Part shown: piece after piece, positions 1-5,512 of the stretch
Position numbering within the stretch: position 1 is the stretch's first letter
Layout of the letters: every line of letters starts with the position of its first letter
Assembly (NCBI GenBank): GCA_028717785.1
Contig: JAQUND010000034.1
Location: 1 to 14,080, forward strand
Length of the DNA: 14,080 nucleotides
Origin: Candidatus Nanoarchaeia archaeon
GTDB taxonomy: Archaea > Nanoarchaeota > Nanoarchaeia > SCGC-AAA011-G17 > JAFCDX01
Direction: 5' to 3'
Notes under the pieces: generated by a model
Told to the model about the DNA's origin: nothing
The model's database searches: none
What the model saw: only the letters and a program-made list of their open reading frames with translations
Position numbers and translations under genes: made by a program

Positions 1-240
1 TTTAAGAAATTTATCAGCAACTTCTTTATTGATACTATCCATTAATTTTTTTGCATGACCATTTAATGAATTTCTTAATCTACCTCTTTTAGTAAGTATA
101 TTTCCTTTTTTAGTATCAAGAGTATCAACAGGATCTCCTTCTGCTTCGTTCAAATTTGTAAAGTTTATTAACCAAGTATTTAAATTCATATTATTAAATT
201 CTAACAATTTATTAAATTGTATAAATTGGGAATATTTCAT
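1..240 (-). CDS. Unknown protein, N-terminal 80 codons (runs off left edge)
   Basis: An open frame starts at an ATG (bases 240-238, minus strand) and stays open for exactly 80 codons to the window edge, so the C terminus is missing. The visible protein starts MKYSQFIQFNKLLEFN, followed by an Asn-rich stretch and then a basic segment (TKRGRLRNS). I do not recognise the family. There is no Shine-Dalgarno; an AT-rich promoter-like element lies just upstream at 250-268. The gene lies downstream of tnpB in the same orientation, so the transposon sits directly in front of its promoter. The Phe-rich N terminus loosely recalls leader peptides of phage head proteins, but this is not enough for a call. 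The coding assignment itself is fairly secure. Confidence 0.7.
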   Translation of the reverse strand, partial: MKYSQFIQFNKLLEFNNMNLNTWLINFTNLNEAEGDPVDTLDTKKGNILTKRGRLRNSLNGHAKKLMDSINKEVADKFLK

Positions 241-249
241 ATCATTAAA

Positions 250-268
250 CTTTTTTATATATATCCTT
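250..268 (-). promoter_or_regulatory. Putative phage promoter element for the leftmost gene
   Basis: Read on the minus strand this is AAGGATATATATAAAAAAG, 9 bases ahead of the ATG at 240. It closely resembles AAGATATATAAAATAAAAG ahead of the plus-strand gene at 1618 and GATATAAAATA ahead of the gene at 3041. T4-type late promoters have a TATAAATA core, so a phage-specific promoter is plausible. In such an AT-rich sequence, chance similarity cannot be excluded. Confidence 0.35.
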
Positions 269-345
269 TTGAACAAAGAATAGATACGCTATGAATTAAA
301 TTCTTTATTAAAAATTAATTTTAATTGGGTTTAGCGCTAACCCTC
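269..345 (-). ncRNA. Candidate IS605-type right end and omega-RNA scaffold of tnpB
   Basis: tnpB omega-RNAs normally overlap the 3' end of tnpB and run into the element's right end. Two structures fit here. The first is a GC-rich hairpin inside the last tnpB codons (327-343; GGGT/ACCC and TAGC/GCTA arms with one bulged base), striking in this AT-rich DNA. The second is a perfect 7-bp stem (275-281 with 300-306; AAAGAAT/ATTCTTT) just past the stop codon. On the minus strand that second stem is followed two bases later by TCAA (272-269), the type of right-end cleavage site known for IS608. The guide would then begin at 268. The boundaries are inferred. Confidence 0.35.
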
Positions 346-1510
346 TATTGGCTGGCATAAATGCATCGCCAAATTCTTTTCTCCCTATATTAAATGAAGC
401 ATTAATATCTGCATTTAATAATATACCTAAAGCTGATTTATAAAGCCCCCTTTTAATTCTATTTCCCAAATATATTTTGTGTTTATCTATTTTTTCCAAA
501 TCTAGAGAGGAACATTTACTAGTATAAGATTCTTCATGAGTTTTTACTTCTATTCCTTCCTTTTTACATTTATATTTTATCATATTAATAAAAATATCAA
601 ATGGAATATTAGTAAAGGCTTGATTGTTTATTTTACCCATATTAATATTTTGTTTCCATTGTTTATTATATCCAATAATTAATTCATTAACATCATTTTT
701 TACTAAATAATTGACTATAAACCTAGAAGATTTATGGAGATAGTCTTTAACTTTATTATTTCTATTAAATGCTAATTTTTTTAATTTATTAGAATTTCTA
801 CAATTATTTTTTCTATTTAATTCATTTTGTTTTTTAGATTTAATTTTATTATAATATTGATTTATTGATTTGATTTTATTACCATTAATTAAAATAGAAG
901 ACCCATTAGAAATTGTTAATGCTACTAAATTATTTAAACCTAGATCTATTGAAGCTTTATTACCTTTTTTCTTTTTTTCTTTATCCTCAATTTCATATAT
1001 AATTTCTATAATATAACAAGATGATTTTGGTATAAATCTAGCTTGCTTTATTTTTGAATTTTTATTAATATTAGTTTTTATTTTTATATTAATATTTTTT
1101 GGAAATTGAATAAATCCATTTTTAAATCTTAGTTGTTGATTAGTAAATAGTACAACATTTCTTCCTTTTAATTTATCTTTATATTTTGGAAATTTAGGGC
1201 ATCCTTGTAATTTTGTTCTATCTCTTTTCCATAATCTAATTAAAGAAAAATATGATTTTATATTTTTATCAGCTAATTGTATTATTTGTTGAGATGTTGC
1301 AGCAGGTAAATTAAAAAAATCTTGTTGTTTTTCATTATACATTTTTTTATATAATTCATTGTATCTAAGAATTTTTGTTGTTTCATTAAAATGTTTTTTT
1401 ATTTTATAAAGACAACTATTATATAAATTCTTAGATAAAAAACATAAATTATCTATTTTTTTCCAAAAAATATTACTTTTTCTAATAATATGTTGTTCAG
1501 TTAAAATCAA
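308..1510 (-). CDS. tnpB: TnpB-family RNA-guided nuclease (IS200/IS605 OrfB), RuvC-II rearranged subgroup
   Basis: TnpB proteins are RNA-guided DNA endonucleases carried by IS200/IS605 transposons. This 400-residue protein has the normal length and the N-terminal helical region (CFLSKNLYN, 23-31). RuvC-I is SIDLGLNN with Asp189, and RuvC-III is NADIN with Asp368. Where RuvC-II normally carries its Glu (IxxED), this protein reads ELIIGYNKQWKQ with Gly280. A Glu pair follows 46-47 residues later in HEESYTSKC (Glu326/327). The usual CxxC zinc ribbon is reduced to Cys333. The C terminus NRGLALNPIKI is typical. The start is a TTG at 1510: an in-frame TAA lies two codons upstream, and the first internal ATG (Met57) would remove conserved residues. 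No tnpA is visible, so mobility would need a partner elsewhere. TnpB identity is near certain; activity is not proven. Confidence 0.93.
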   Translation of the reverse strand: MILTEQHIIRKSNIFWKKIDNLCFLSKNLYNSCLYKIKKHFNETTKILRYNELYKKMYNEKQQDFFNLPAATSQQIIQLADKNIKSYFSLIRLWKRDRTKLQGCPKFPKYKDKLKGRNVVLFTNQQLRFKNGFIQFPKNINIKIKTNINKNSKIKQARFIPKSSCYIIEIIYEIEDKEKKKKGNKASIDLGLNNLVALTISNGSSILINGNKIKSINQYYNKIKSKKQNELNRKNNCRNSNKLKKLAFNRNNKVKDYLHKSSRFIVNYLVKNDVNELIIGYNKQWKQNINMGKINNQAFTNIPFDIFINMIKYKCKKEGIEVKTHEESYTSKCSSLDLEKIDKHKIYLGNRIKRGLYKSALGILLNADINASFNIGRKEFGDAFMPANRGLALNPIKINF

Positions 1511-1590
1511 ATTTTATATAATATAATTTTATTTATTATATATATTTTTAAATAATTTTAAATATTTTAATAATTTGTATTTTTTATCAG

Positions 1591-1609
1591 AAGATATATA
1601 AAATAAAAG
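1591..1609 (+). promoter_or_regulatory. Putative phage promoter element upstream of the DUF5856-like gene
   Basis: AAGATATATAAAATAAAAG contains the core TATAAAATA (1597-1605), 12 bases before the ATG at 1618. It matches the elements at 250-268 (minus) and 3022-3032. The core resembles the T4 late-promoter consensus TATAAATA. The rest of the 1511-1617 gap is featureless A/T and should also contain the tnpB promoter and the transposon left end. Confidence 0.35.
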
Positions 1610-1617
1610 AAATCTCC

Positions 1618-2040
1618 ATGGATATAATTTCAGGAATTCAATCTCCTTCTTATGGTGAAGAGGGGTTAAAAGACAAAACATTTTGTTCTTTAATGAGGCT
1701 TTTAGGTTTCAGAAATCAAATAAGAATAAATCATTGGCAAACATGTTCATTTGCTGAACATAAAATGACAGATGAATTATTAGGTATATTAGATAGTCAA
1801 ATAGATCTTATTGGTGAATGTGCTTTAGGGATGTTTGAAAAACCACAAATAAATACAGTAAGTAATAATATATCAGATATTCGAATTGCATCTTCTAAAT
1901 TTATACTTGATGAAATTGATAAAGAAATAAATCAATTAATTGAAGAATATAAAATTACATCTTTTGAATGTATGATTTCTCTTCTTGGAGATTTTAGTGC
2001 TGAAATAAAGAAATTTAAATATTTATCAACATTAGAATAA
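1618..2040 (+). CDS. DUF5856-like phage protein with a Dps/ferritin-like residue pattern
   Basis: This 140-residue helical protein has the hallmark INHWQTCSFAEHKMTDEL (37-54) that I associate with the phage family DUF5856, whose function is unknown. The segment resembles the start of a Dps ferritin-like bundle. His39-Trp40 stands for Dps HW, followed by His48, Asp52, Asp63 and Glu67. The spacings from His48 to Asp52 (4), to Asp63 (11 more) and to Glu67 (4 more) match those I recall for the Listeria innocua Dps ferroxidase ligands (His31, His43, Asp47, Asp58, Glu62). Only the loop between the two His residues is shorter, by three. The gene has no Shine-Dalgarno and is followed 18 bases later by the acidic-protein gene. 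A metal-binding four-helix fold is my inference. Confidence 0.8.
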   Translation: MDIISGIQSPSYGEEGLKDKTFCSLMRLLGFRNQIRINHWQTCSFAEHKMTDELLGILDSQIDLIGECALGMFEKPQINTVSNNISDIRIASSKFILDEIDKEINQLIEEYKITSFECMISLLGDFSAEIKKFKYLSTLE

Positions 2041-2058
2041 TTTAAATAAAAGATATTT

Positions 2059-2958
2059 ATGAAACATGTAAAAGAAAATTTAAGACAATTTCAAGATTTT
2101 CAATTTTTTTCTCTATTAGAAGAAAAAAAGGATCTTGGTTCTGATGAAAAAAAACTTAAACAAGAAGAAGAAAAAGAAGGTATCGATATAATTAATAAAC
2201 TCATTGATAATCTAGATAATTTTAAATCAGATGCTAATGATCAAATTATTAAATATAAAGATTTCTGGGAAGAAAATAAAAAATCCACTGAAAGCTTTGA
2301 AGGAGGCCAATTATATAAGATGTTTGATAGTGATTATATTGCAGGTGTTCTTATGCTTCCTGATGAAGCTTTAAGTGATGAGCAAATAGAAGATCAAATA
2401 AAAGAAGTTGATCAAGAAAAAAAAGAAGAATTTAAAGATGAAAAAGACGAAACAGACAAAACCAAAGGATCAGAAAAGCAACTTGAAAAAGAAGACAAAT
2501 CTGATAAAAAAGCAGAAAAAGAAAAAGAAATAAAAGAAAGTCTTAATGAAGAAAAAGACGAAGGTACTGAAATTGATTTAGACCTTGATGATGAAACATC
2601 AGAAACCCCTGAATTAGATGCTGAATTAGGAACTGAGAAAGAAGAAAAAGAAGAACCTATAATACCAGAAGAAAAACCTGAAATGGGATTTGATACTGAT
2701 GAAGAAACTCATGAATATTTTGCTGTATTTAATATGGCAGGGGAAGAAAGAGAAGAAATTTTTAGAACTGATAGTCCTACAGTAATAGAAAAATTTAAAG
2801 ACTTTTTTGAAAATTCATTTAAAGGAGCTATGAAAGAACAAATTATGAAATTTAAACAAGCTCAAGAAGAAAAAAAGAAAGAGGCTGAAATAGCTGCTAA
2901 AGAAAAACTTCATCAAGAGAAAAAAGTTAAATTGGATAAATTTATGAAAGAATCTTAA
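2059..2958 (+). CDS. Highly acidic, Lys/Glu-rich coiled protein; possible head-interior or scaffold protein
   Basis: I do not recognise this 299-residue protein. Residues 1-25 (starting MKHVKENLRQFQDFQFFSLLEE) are amphipathic. The segment at about 45-105 looks folded, with aromatic residues and YIAGVLMLP. Residues of about 105-215 are low-complexity Glu/Lys/Asp, probably disordered or coiled. A short folded patch follows (HEYFAVFNMAGEEREEIF), then a charged helix to the C terminus. The layout recalls phage scaffold or internal head proteins, whose N-terminal targeting peptides in T4 (for example MKTYQEFIAEA) are removed by the head protease after Glu; that comparison is speculative. It is probably cotranscribed with the DUF5856-like gene, and an intrinsic terminator follows 3 bases after its stop. 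Coding is certain; the role is open. Confidence 0.75.
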   Translation: MKHVKENLRQFQDFQFFSLLEEKKDLGSDEKKLKQEEEKEGIDIINKLIDNLDNFKSDANDQIIKYKDFWEENKKSTESFEGGQLYKMFDSDYIAGVLMLPDEALSDEQIEDQIKEVDQEKKEEFKDEKDETDKTKGSEKQLEKEDKSDKKAEKEKEIKESLNEEKDEGTEIDLDLDDETSETPELDAELGTEKEEKEEPIIPEEKPEMGFDTDEETHEYFAVFNMAGEEREEIFRTDSPTVIEKFKDFFENSFKGAMKEQIMKFKQAQEEKKKEAEIAAKEKLHQEKKVKLDKFMKES

Positions 2959-2961
2959 TAT

Positions 2962-2992
2962 AAAAAGGAGTAATTAAAATTCCTCCTTTTTT
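2962..2992 (+). terminator. Rho-independent terminator after the acidic-protein gene
   Basis: A perfect 9-bp stem AAAAAGGAG (2962-2970) / CTCCTTTTT (2983-2991) encloses a short A/T loop in which AATT can pair with AATT. The right arm runs into six T residues (2987-2992). It lies just after the stop codon at 2958 and before the promoter-like element at 3024, so it separates two transcription units. Confidence 0.85.
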
Positions 2993-3021
2993 GTGAAACT
3001 ATTTTGATATACAATATATAA

Positions 3022-3032
3022 GATATAAAATA
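3022..3032 (+). promoter_or_regulatory. Putative phage promoter element upstream of the 111-residue gene
   Basis: GATATAAAATA lies 8 bases before the ATG at 3041 and directly after the terminator at 2962-2992, where a new transcription unit should begin. It shares the TATAAAATA core with the element at 1597-1605. The similarity to the T4 late core TATAAATA is suggestive only. Confidence 0.35.
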
Positions 3033-3040
3033 CCATAATT

Positions 3041-3376
3041 ATGAATGAAATAGATGTTCGATTAGCTTATCAAAGAGATACTGGAGATCTTCCATTATGG
3101 ACTACAATGAGAGATGGATCTAAAAAATATTCTTTTATGCCTAAAAAAAATTGGAGATATGGAGTTCCTACTACTGTATATGGATTATGGATGGAAGAAA
3201 AATTAGGAGGAAATTCTAGACAATTAAGAGATGCATATTATAAAAAATATAGTATTCATCCTACTTATAAAGGATGGAATAGAAATACTGTTTTTTTCAG
3301 AGAATATTCTGAATGGTTAGAAATTAAAATTTATTCCAATCCTAAATTATTAAAATGGCTGAAAAACATAGATTAA
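3041..3376 (+). CDS. Conserved-looking hypothetical protein, 111 residues
   Basis: Not recognised. The protein is compact, basic and rich in Trp and Tyr (several each of KNWRYG, YGLWMEEK, YKGWNRNT and SEWLEIK), without signal peptide, membrane helix or low complexity. It therefore looks like a small folded phage protein rather than a spurious frame. It is the first gene after the terminator and promoter-like element. Its last 22 bases overlap the start of the GT25 glycosyltransferase gene in another frame, suggesting translational coupling. The position next to a fibre and glycan block would allow a structural or morphogenetic role, but nothing in the sequence shows it. Confidence 0.75.
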   Translation: MNEIDVRLAYQRDTGDLPLWTTMRDGSKKYSFMPKKNWRYGVPTTVYGLWMEEKLGGNSRQLRDAYYKKYSIHPTYKGWNRNTVFFREYSEWLEIKIYSNPKLLKWLKNID

Positions 3377-4059
3377 ATAGGGACTTTGATAAAGTTGTCT
3401 GTATAAATTTAGTTAATAGACCTGATAAAAAAGAAAAAATGGTTAAAAAATTTAACCAATTAGGTATTGATGTAGAATGGTTTACAGCTGTTAAATATGG
3501 ATTTATACCTAATATTGTTAAACCTATTGAAGATTCTAAAAAAGGTCATTTCAATTTAAATCAACCCTTTGAAATTGGAGCAGCTTTATCTCATTATGCT
3601 GTAATTAAACAAGCACTTGAAGAAGGATGTAAAAATATTTTTGTTTTCGAAGATGATGTTCTATTCCATAAAGATTTTAATACTAAATTAGATAAGTATT
3701 TGGATAATGCTCCCAAAGATTGGGAATTATTGCTCTTGTATAGTTTCATGTATAAGTTAGTTCCTGAAAATATTAGAATAAATTCTAGATGGATAAAATC
3801 TAGAAATTCTTGGTCATTAATGACTTATGCAATGAATAAGAAATTTATGGAAGAATATATCAAAAAACAAGATAATTTTTTTACAATAAGTGATTTAGTA
3901 ACTTATAAAATGCAAGAAGAAGGATTTAAAATTTATAGTGCAGTTCCTACTCTTTGCATACCTAATACAGATCTTGGGTCAAATATAAGAAATGAAATGA
4001 ACTATAGTAATAACCCAACAATTTTAAATTTAGGATATAATAATGAAAATTATGAATAA
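3355..4059 (+). CDS. Glycosyltransferase family 25 (LPS/procollagen-type)
   Basis: GT25 enzymes add sugars, often galactose, to lipooligosaccharide or protein using a metal-dependent GT-A fold. This 234-residue protein shows the family's features in order: the N-terminal strand with INLVNRPDKKEKM (17-29), the central helix region EIGAALSHYAVIKQA (73-87), and the metal-binding acidic motif FVFEDDVLF with Glu99-Asp100-Asp101. A later Asp180 (ISDLV) corresponds to the C-terminal acidic residue of the family. There is no signal peptide, so it should act in the cytoplasm. The chosen ATG overlaps the preceding gene by 22 bases, and the next likely start would cut into the first strand. It lies directly upstream of the first fibre gene, making phage fibres or a host glycan plausible acceptors. 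The sugar donor cannot be read from the sequence. Confidence 0.85.
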   Translation: MAEKHRLNRDFDKVVCINLVNRPDKKEKMVKKFNQLGIDVEWFTAVKYGFIPNIVKPIEDSKKGHFNLNQPFEIGAALSHYAVIKQALEEGCKNIFVFEDDVLFHKDFNTKLDKYLDNAPKDWELLLLYSFMYKLVPENIRINSRWIKSRNSWSLMTYAMNKKFMEEYIKKQDNFFTISDLVTYKMQEEGFKIYSAVPTLCIPNTDLGSNIRNEMNYSNNPTILNLGYNNENYE

Positions 4060-4100
4060 TATTTCTTTTTTAAGTAAATAAATATTAAAAAAGAAATATT
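4058..4100. repeat. Perfect 14-bp inverted repeat between GT25 and first fibre gene
   Basis: AATATTTCTTTTTT (4058-4071) pairs perfectly with AAAAAAGAAATATT (4087-4100) around a 15-base loop. The left arm begins in the GT25 stop codon, and the right arm ends four bases before the fibre ATG at 4105. No U-run follows the right arm, so it is not a standard terminator for plus-strand transcripts. It could be an RNA hairpin controlling fibre translation or mRNA processing. Confidence 0.7.
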
Positions 4101-4104
4101 AAAA

Positions 4105-4560
4105 ATGAGTTATTTAATTGCTAATAATAAATTAGTAAATACTAATAATAAGATAGTTTATTACGAACAATTCCCACCTAATGGAAATGAAGTTTTATTC
4201 TATACTAAATTTAATTTAGAATCTTCTATCTATTTTAAAGATTTAAGTTTGTCTGGATTAGATGCTTCAGCTTTAACTACAACAACTCCTTATGATTCAA
4301 TTGCTTTGAATACAGACATTCGTTTACAAAATGCTTGTAGTTCAGCAGGATGTTTTAGTCAATTCTACAATGGAACAATACAAGATGCTTCAAATAGTTC
4401 TAAAGTCATTTTAAAAAATAATTTATCTAAATTATATTTAAATAATTATATATTTAGCGATGTATCAAATAATTTATTTTTAATTTATTCAGCAGAACAA
4501 ATTAGTAATAATTTAAATGATATTTTAAATAAAATTAATTCTAGATTAAAATCTTTAAAT
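4105..4560 (+). repeat. Paralogous fibre-anchor module, copy 1 (copy 2 at 7129-7590)
   Basis: The first ~150 codons of the fibre genes at 4105 and 7129 are related in both protein and DNA. For example GGAAATGAAGTTTTATTCTA recurs identically in both. The third fibre gene at 5513 shares only the first ~20 codons (NNKLVLY-type). This marks a duplicated N-terminal anchor joined to different C-terminal modules. Confidence 0.85.
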
Positions 4561-5511
4561 TTTAAATCTTTTATAAATGAAGGAAGTCCTTTTAATTTAC
4601 TTTCAGGATATTCAACTATTAATTTAGGGGATAATATTATTTTAGCTGGATGTTATCCCGGAACAATATTAAGATCTATTAATAATGGAATTTCTTGGAG
4701 TAGTTCTGGTCAATTATTTGGATTAACTACTTTAATAGGACTTATTTATATAGGAAATGGAATATGTTTAGCAGGTTTAAATGGAGGACATATTTTAAGA
4801 TCTATAGATAAGGGTTTATCATGGACTGATTTAGGTAGTATTGCAGTATCTACTTCATCAATTAATGGATTTTGTAATTTAGAAAACGGAATTATTTTAG
4901 CAGGAACTTCTTCAACAGGAGGAGGACATATACTTAGATCTACAAATTATGGATTAACTTGGCAAGATTCAAGTGTATTATTTTCTCAAACTTCTATTCC
5001 AGCTTTTTGCTATTATGGAGAAGGTATAGTTATAGCAGGTACTTATCCTTCGGGTTATGTTATTAGATCAATTGATTATGGACAAAATTGGAGTAATATA
5101 GGGGTAGTTACTGAACATCAAACTAATAGAATTATTAAATTAGATAATGGGGATTTAATATTAGGATCTGGAGATACAGGAAATATATATTATTCAATAA
5201 ATAAAGGTTTATCCTGGAATACAGTTTCTTCAAATAATTTTTTTCCAACTAGGACAAGTTTAGGAACTTCTTTTTGTTTAGGCTTAACTGATTTTGGAGG
5301 GGGAATTATAATAGGAACTACTTTTAAATCTGGAGGACCAAATAATATTTTAATTTCAATAAATTACGGTAGACAGTGGTTTAATTTAGGATCTGTTGAT
5401 TCTTCAACTAATAGTTATGCCGGAGATATGGTAAAAATTTCAAATGATGAAATATTAATTCCTATGCGTAATACTGGAAATATTATTTTAAGTAAAATAA
5501 ATTTTAAATAA
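4105..5511 (+). CDS. Tail fibre / receptor-binding protein with six Asp-box (BNR) propeller repeats
   Basis: This 468-residue protein has two parts. Residues 1-150 are a module nearly repeated at the start of the protein encoded at 7129, including PPNGNEVLFYTKF, DASALTTTTPYDSIAL and FSDVSNNLFLIYSAEQ. Residues of about 160-468 carry six Asp-box motifs (SxDxGxxW type) at 191-198, 233-240, 279-286, 322-329, 364-371 and 418-425. They are spaced 42-54 residues apart, each preceded by a GxILRSI-like strand, which is consistent with a six-bladed beta-propeller as in sialidases. I see no FRIP motif, and the sialidase active-site arginines cannot be assigned, so glycan binding is more likely than hydrolysis. 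The stop is one base before the next fibre gene, so the two are likely cotranslated. Fibre function is inferred from modularity and context. Confidence 0.8.
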   Translation: MSYLIANNKLVNTNNKIVYYEQFPPNGNEVLFYTKFNLESSIYFKDLSLSGLDASALTTTTPYDSIALNTDIRLQNACSSAGCFSQFYNGTIQDASNSSKVILKNNLSKLYLNNYIFSDVSNNLFLIYSAEQISNNLNDILNKINSRLKSLNFKSFINEGSPFNLLSGYSTINLGDNIILAGCYPGTILRSINNGISWSSSGQLFGLTTLIGLIYIGNGICLAGLNGGHILRSIDKGLSWTDLGSIAVSTSSINGFCNLENGIILAGTSSTGGGHILRSTNYGLTWQDSSVLFSQTSIPAFCYYGEGIVIAGTYPSGYVIRSIDYGQNWSNIGVVTEHQTNRIIKLDNGDLILGSGDTGNIYYSINKGLSWNTVSSNNFFPTRTSLGTSFCLGLTDFGGGIIIGTTFKSGGPNNILISINYGRQWFNLGSVDSSTNSYAGDMVKISNDEILIPMRNTGNIILSKINFK

Positions 5512-5512
5512 A

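Larger units (their letters stand above)
269..1590 (-). mobile_element. IS200/IS605-like (IS1341-type, tnpB-only) insertion, approximate limits
   Basis: The element consists of tnpB plus flanks and lacks the Y1 transposase tnpA. The right end is proposed at about 269 from a hairpin followed by TCAA. The left end must lie between the tnpB start (1510) and the promoter-like element at 1591, in an almost pure A/T stretch where I cannot pick a boundary. Comparing an uninterrupted related phage would settle both ends. Confidence 0.45.

Noticed and set aside
308..1510. tnpB as a nuclease-dead, TldR-like repressor
   Set aside because: Asp189 and Asp368 are present and a substitute Glu is available, so loss of catalysis is not shown. 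No flagellin or other typical TldR neighbour is present.
1505..1510. TTGAT at the tnpB start as a transposon target/TAM like that of ISDra2
   Set aside because: The five bases span the TTG start codon inside the gene, where the target would not lie, and such a short match is expected by chance.
1511..1617. A specific left end of the tnpB element in this gap
   Set aside because: The gap is almost pure A/T with many trivial hairpins, so no boundary stands out.
4675..5380. An active sialidase in the first fibre
   Set aside because: Asp-boxes alone are structural and occur in many propellers. I could not find the FRIP motif or assign catalytic residues.
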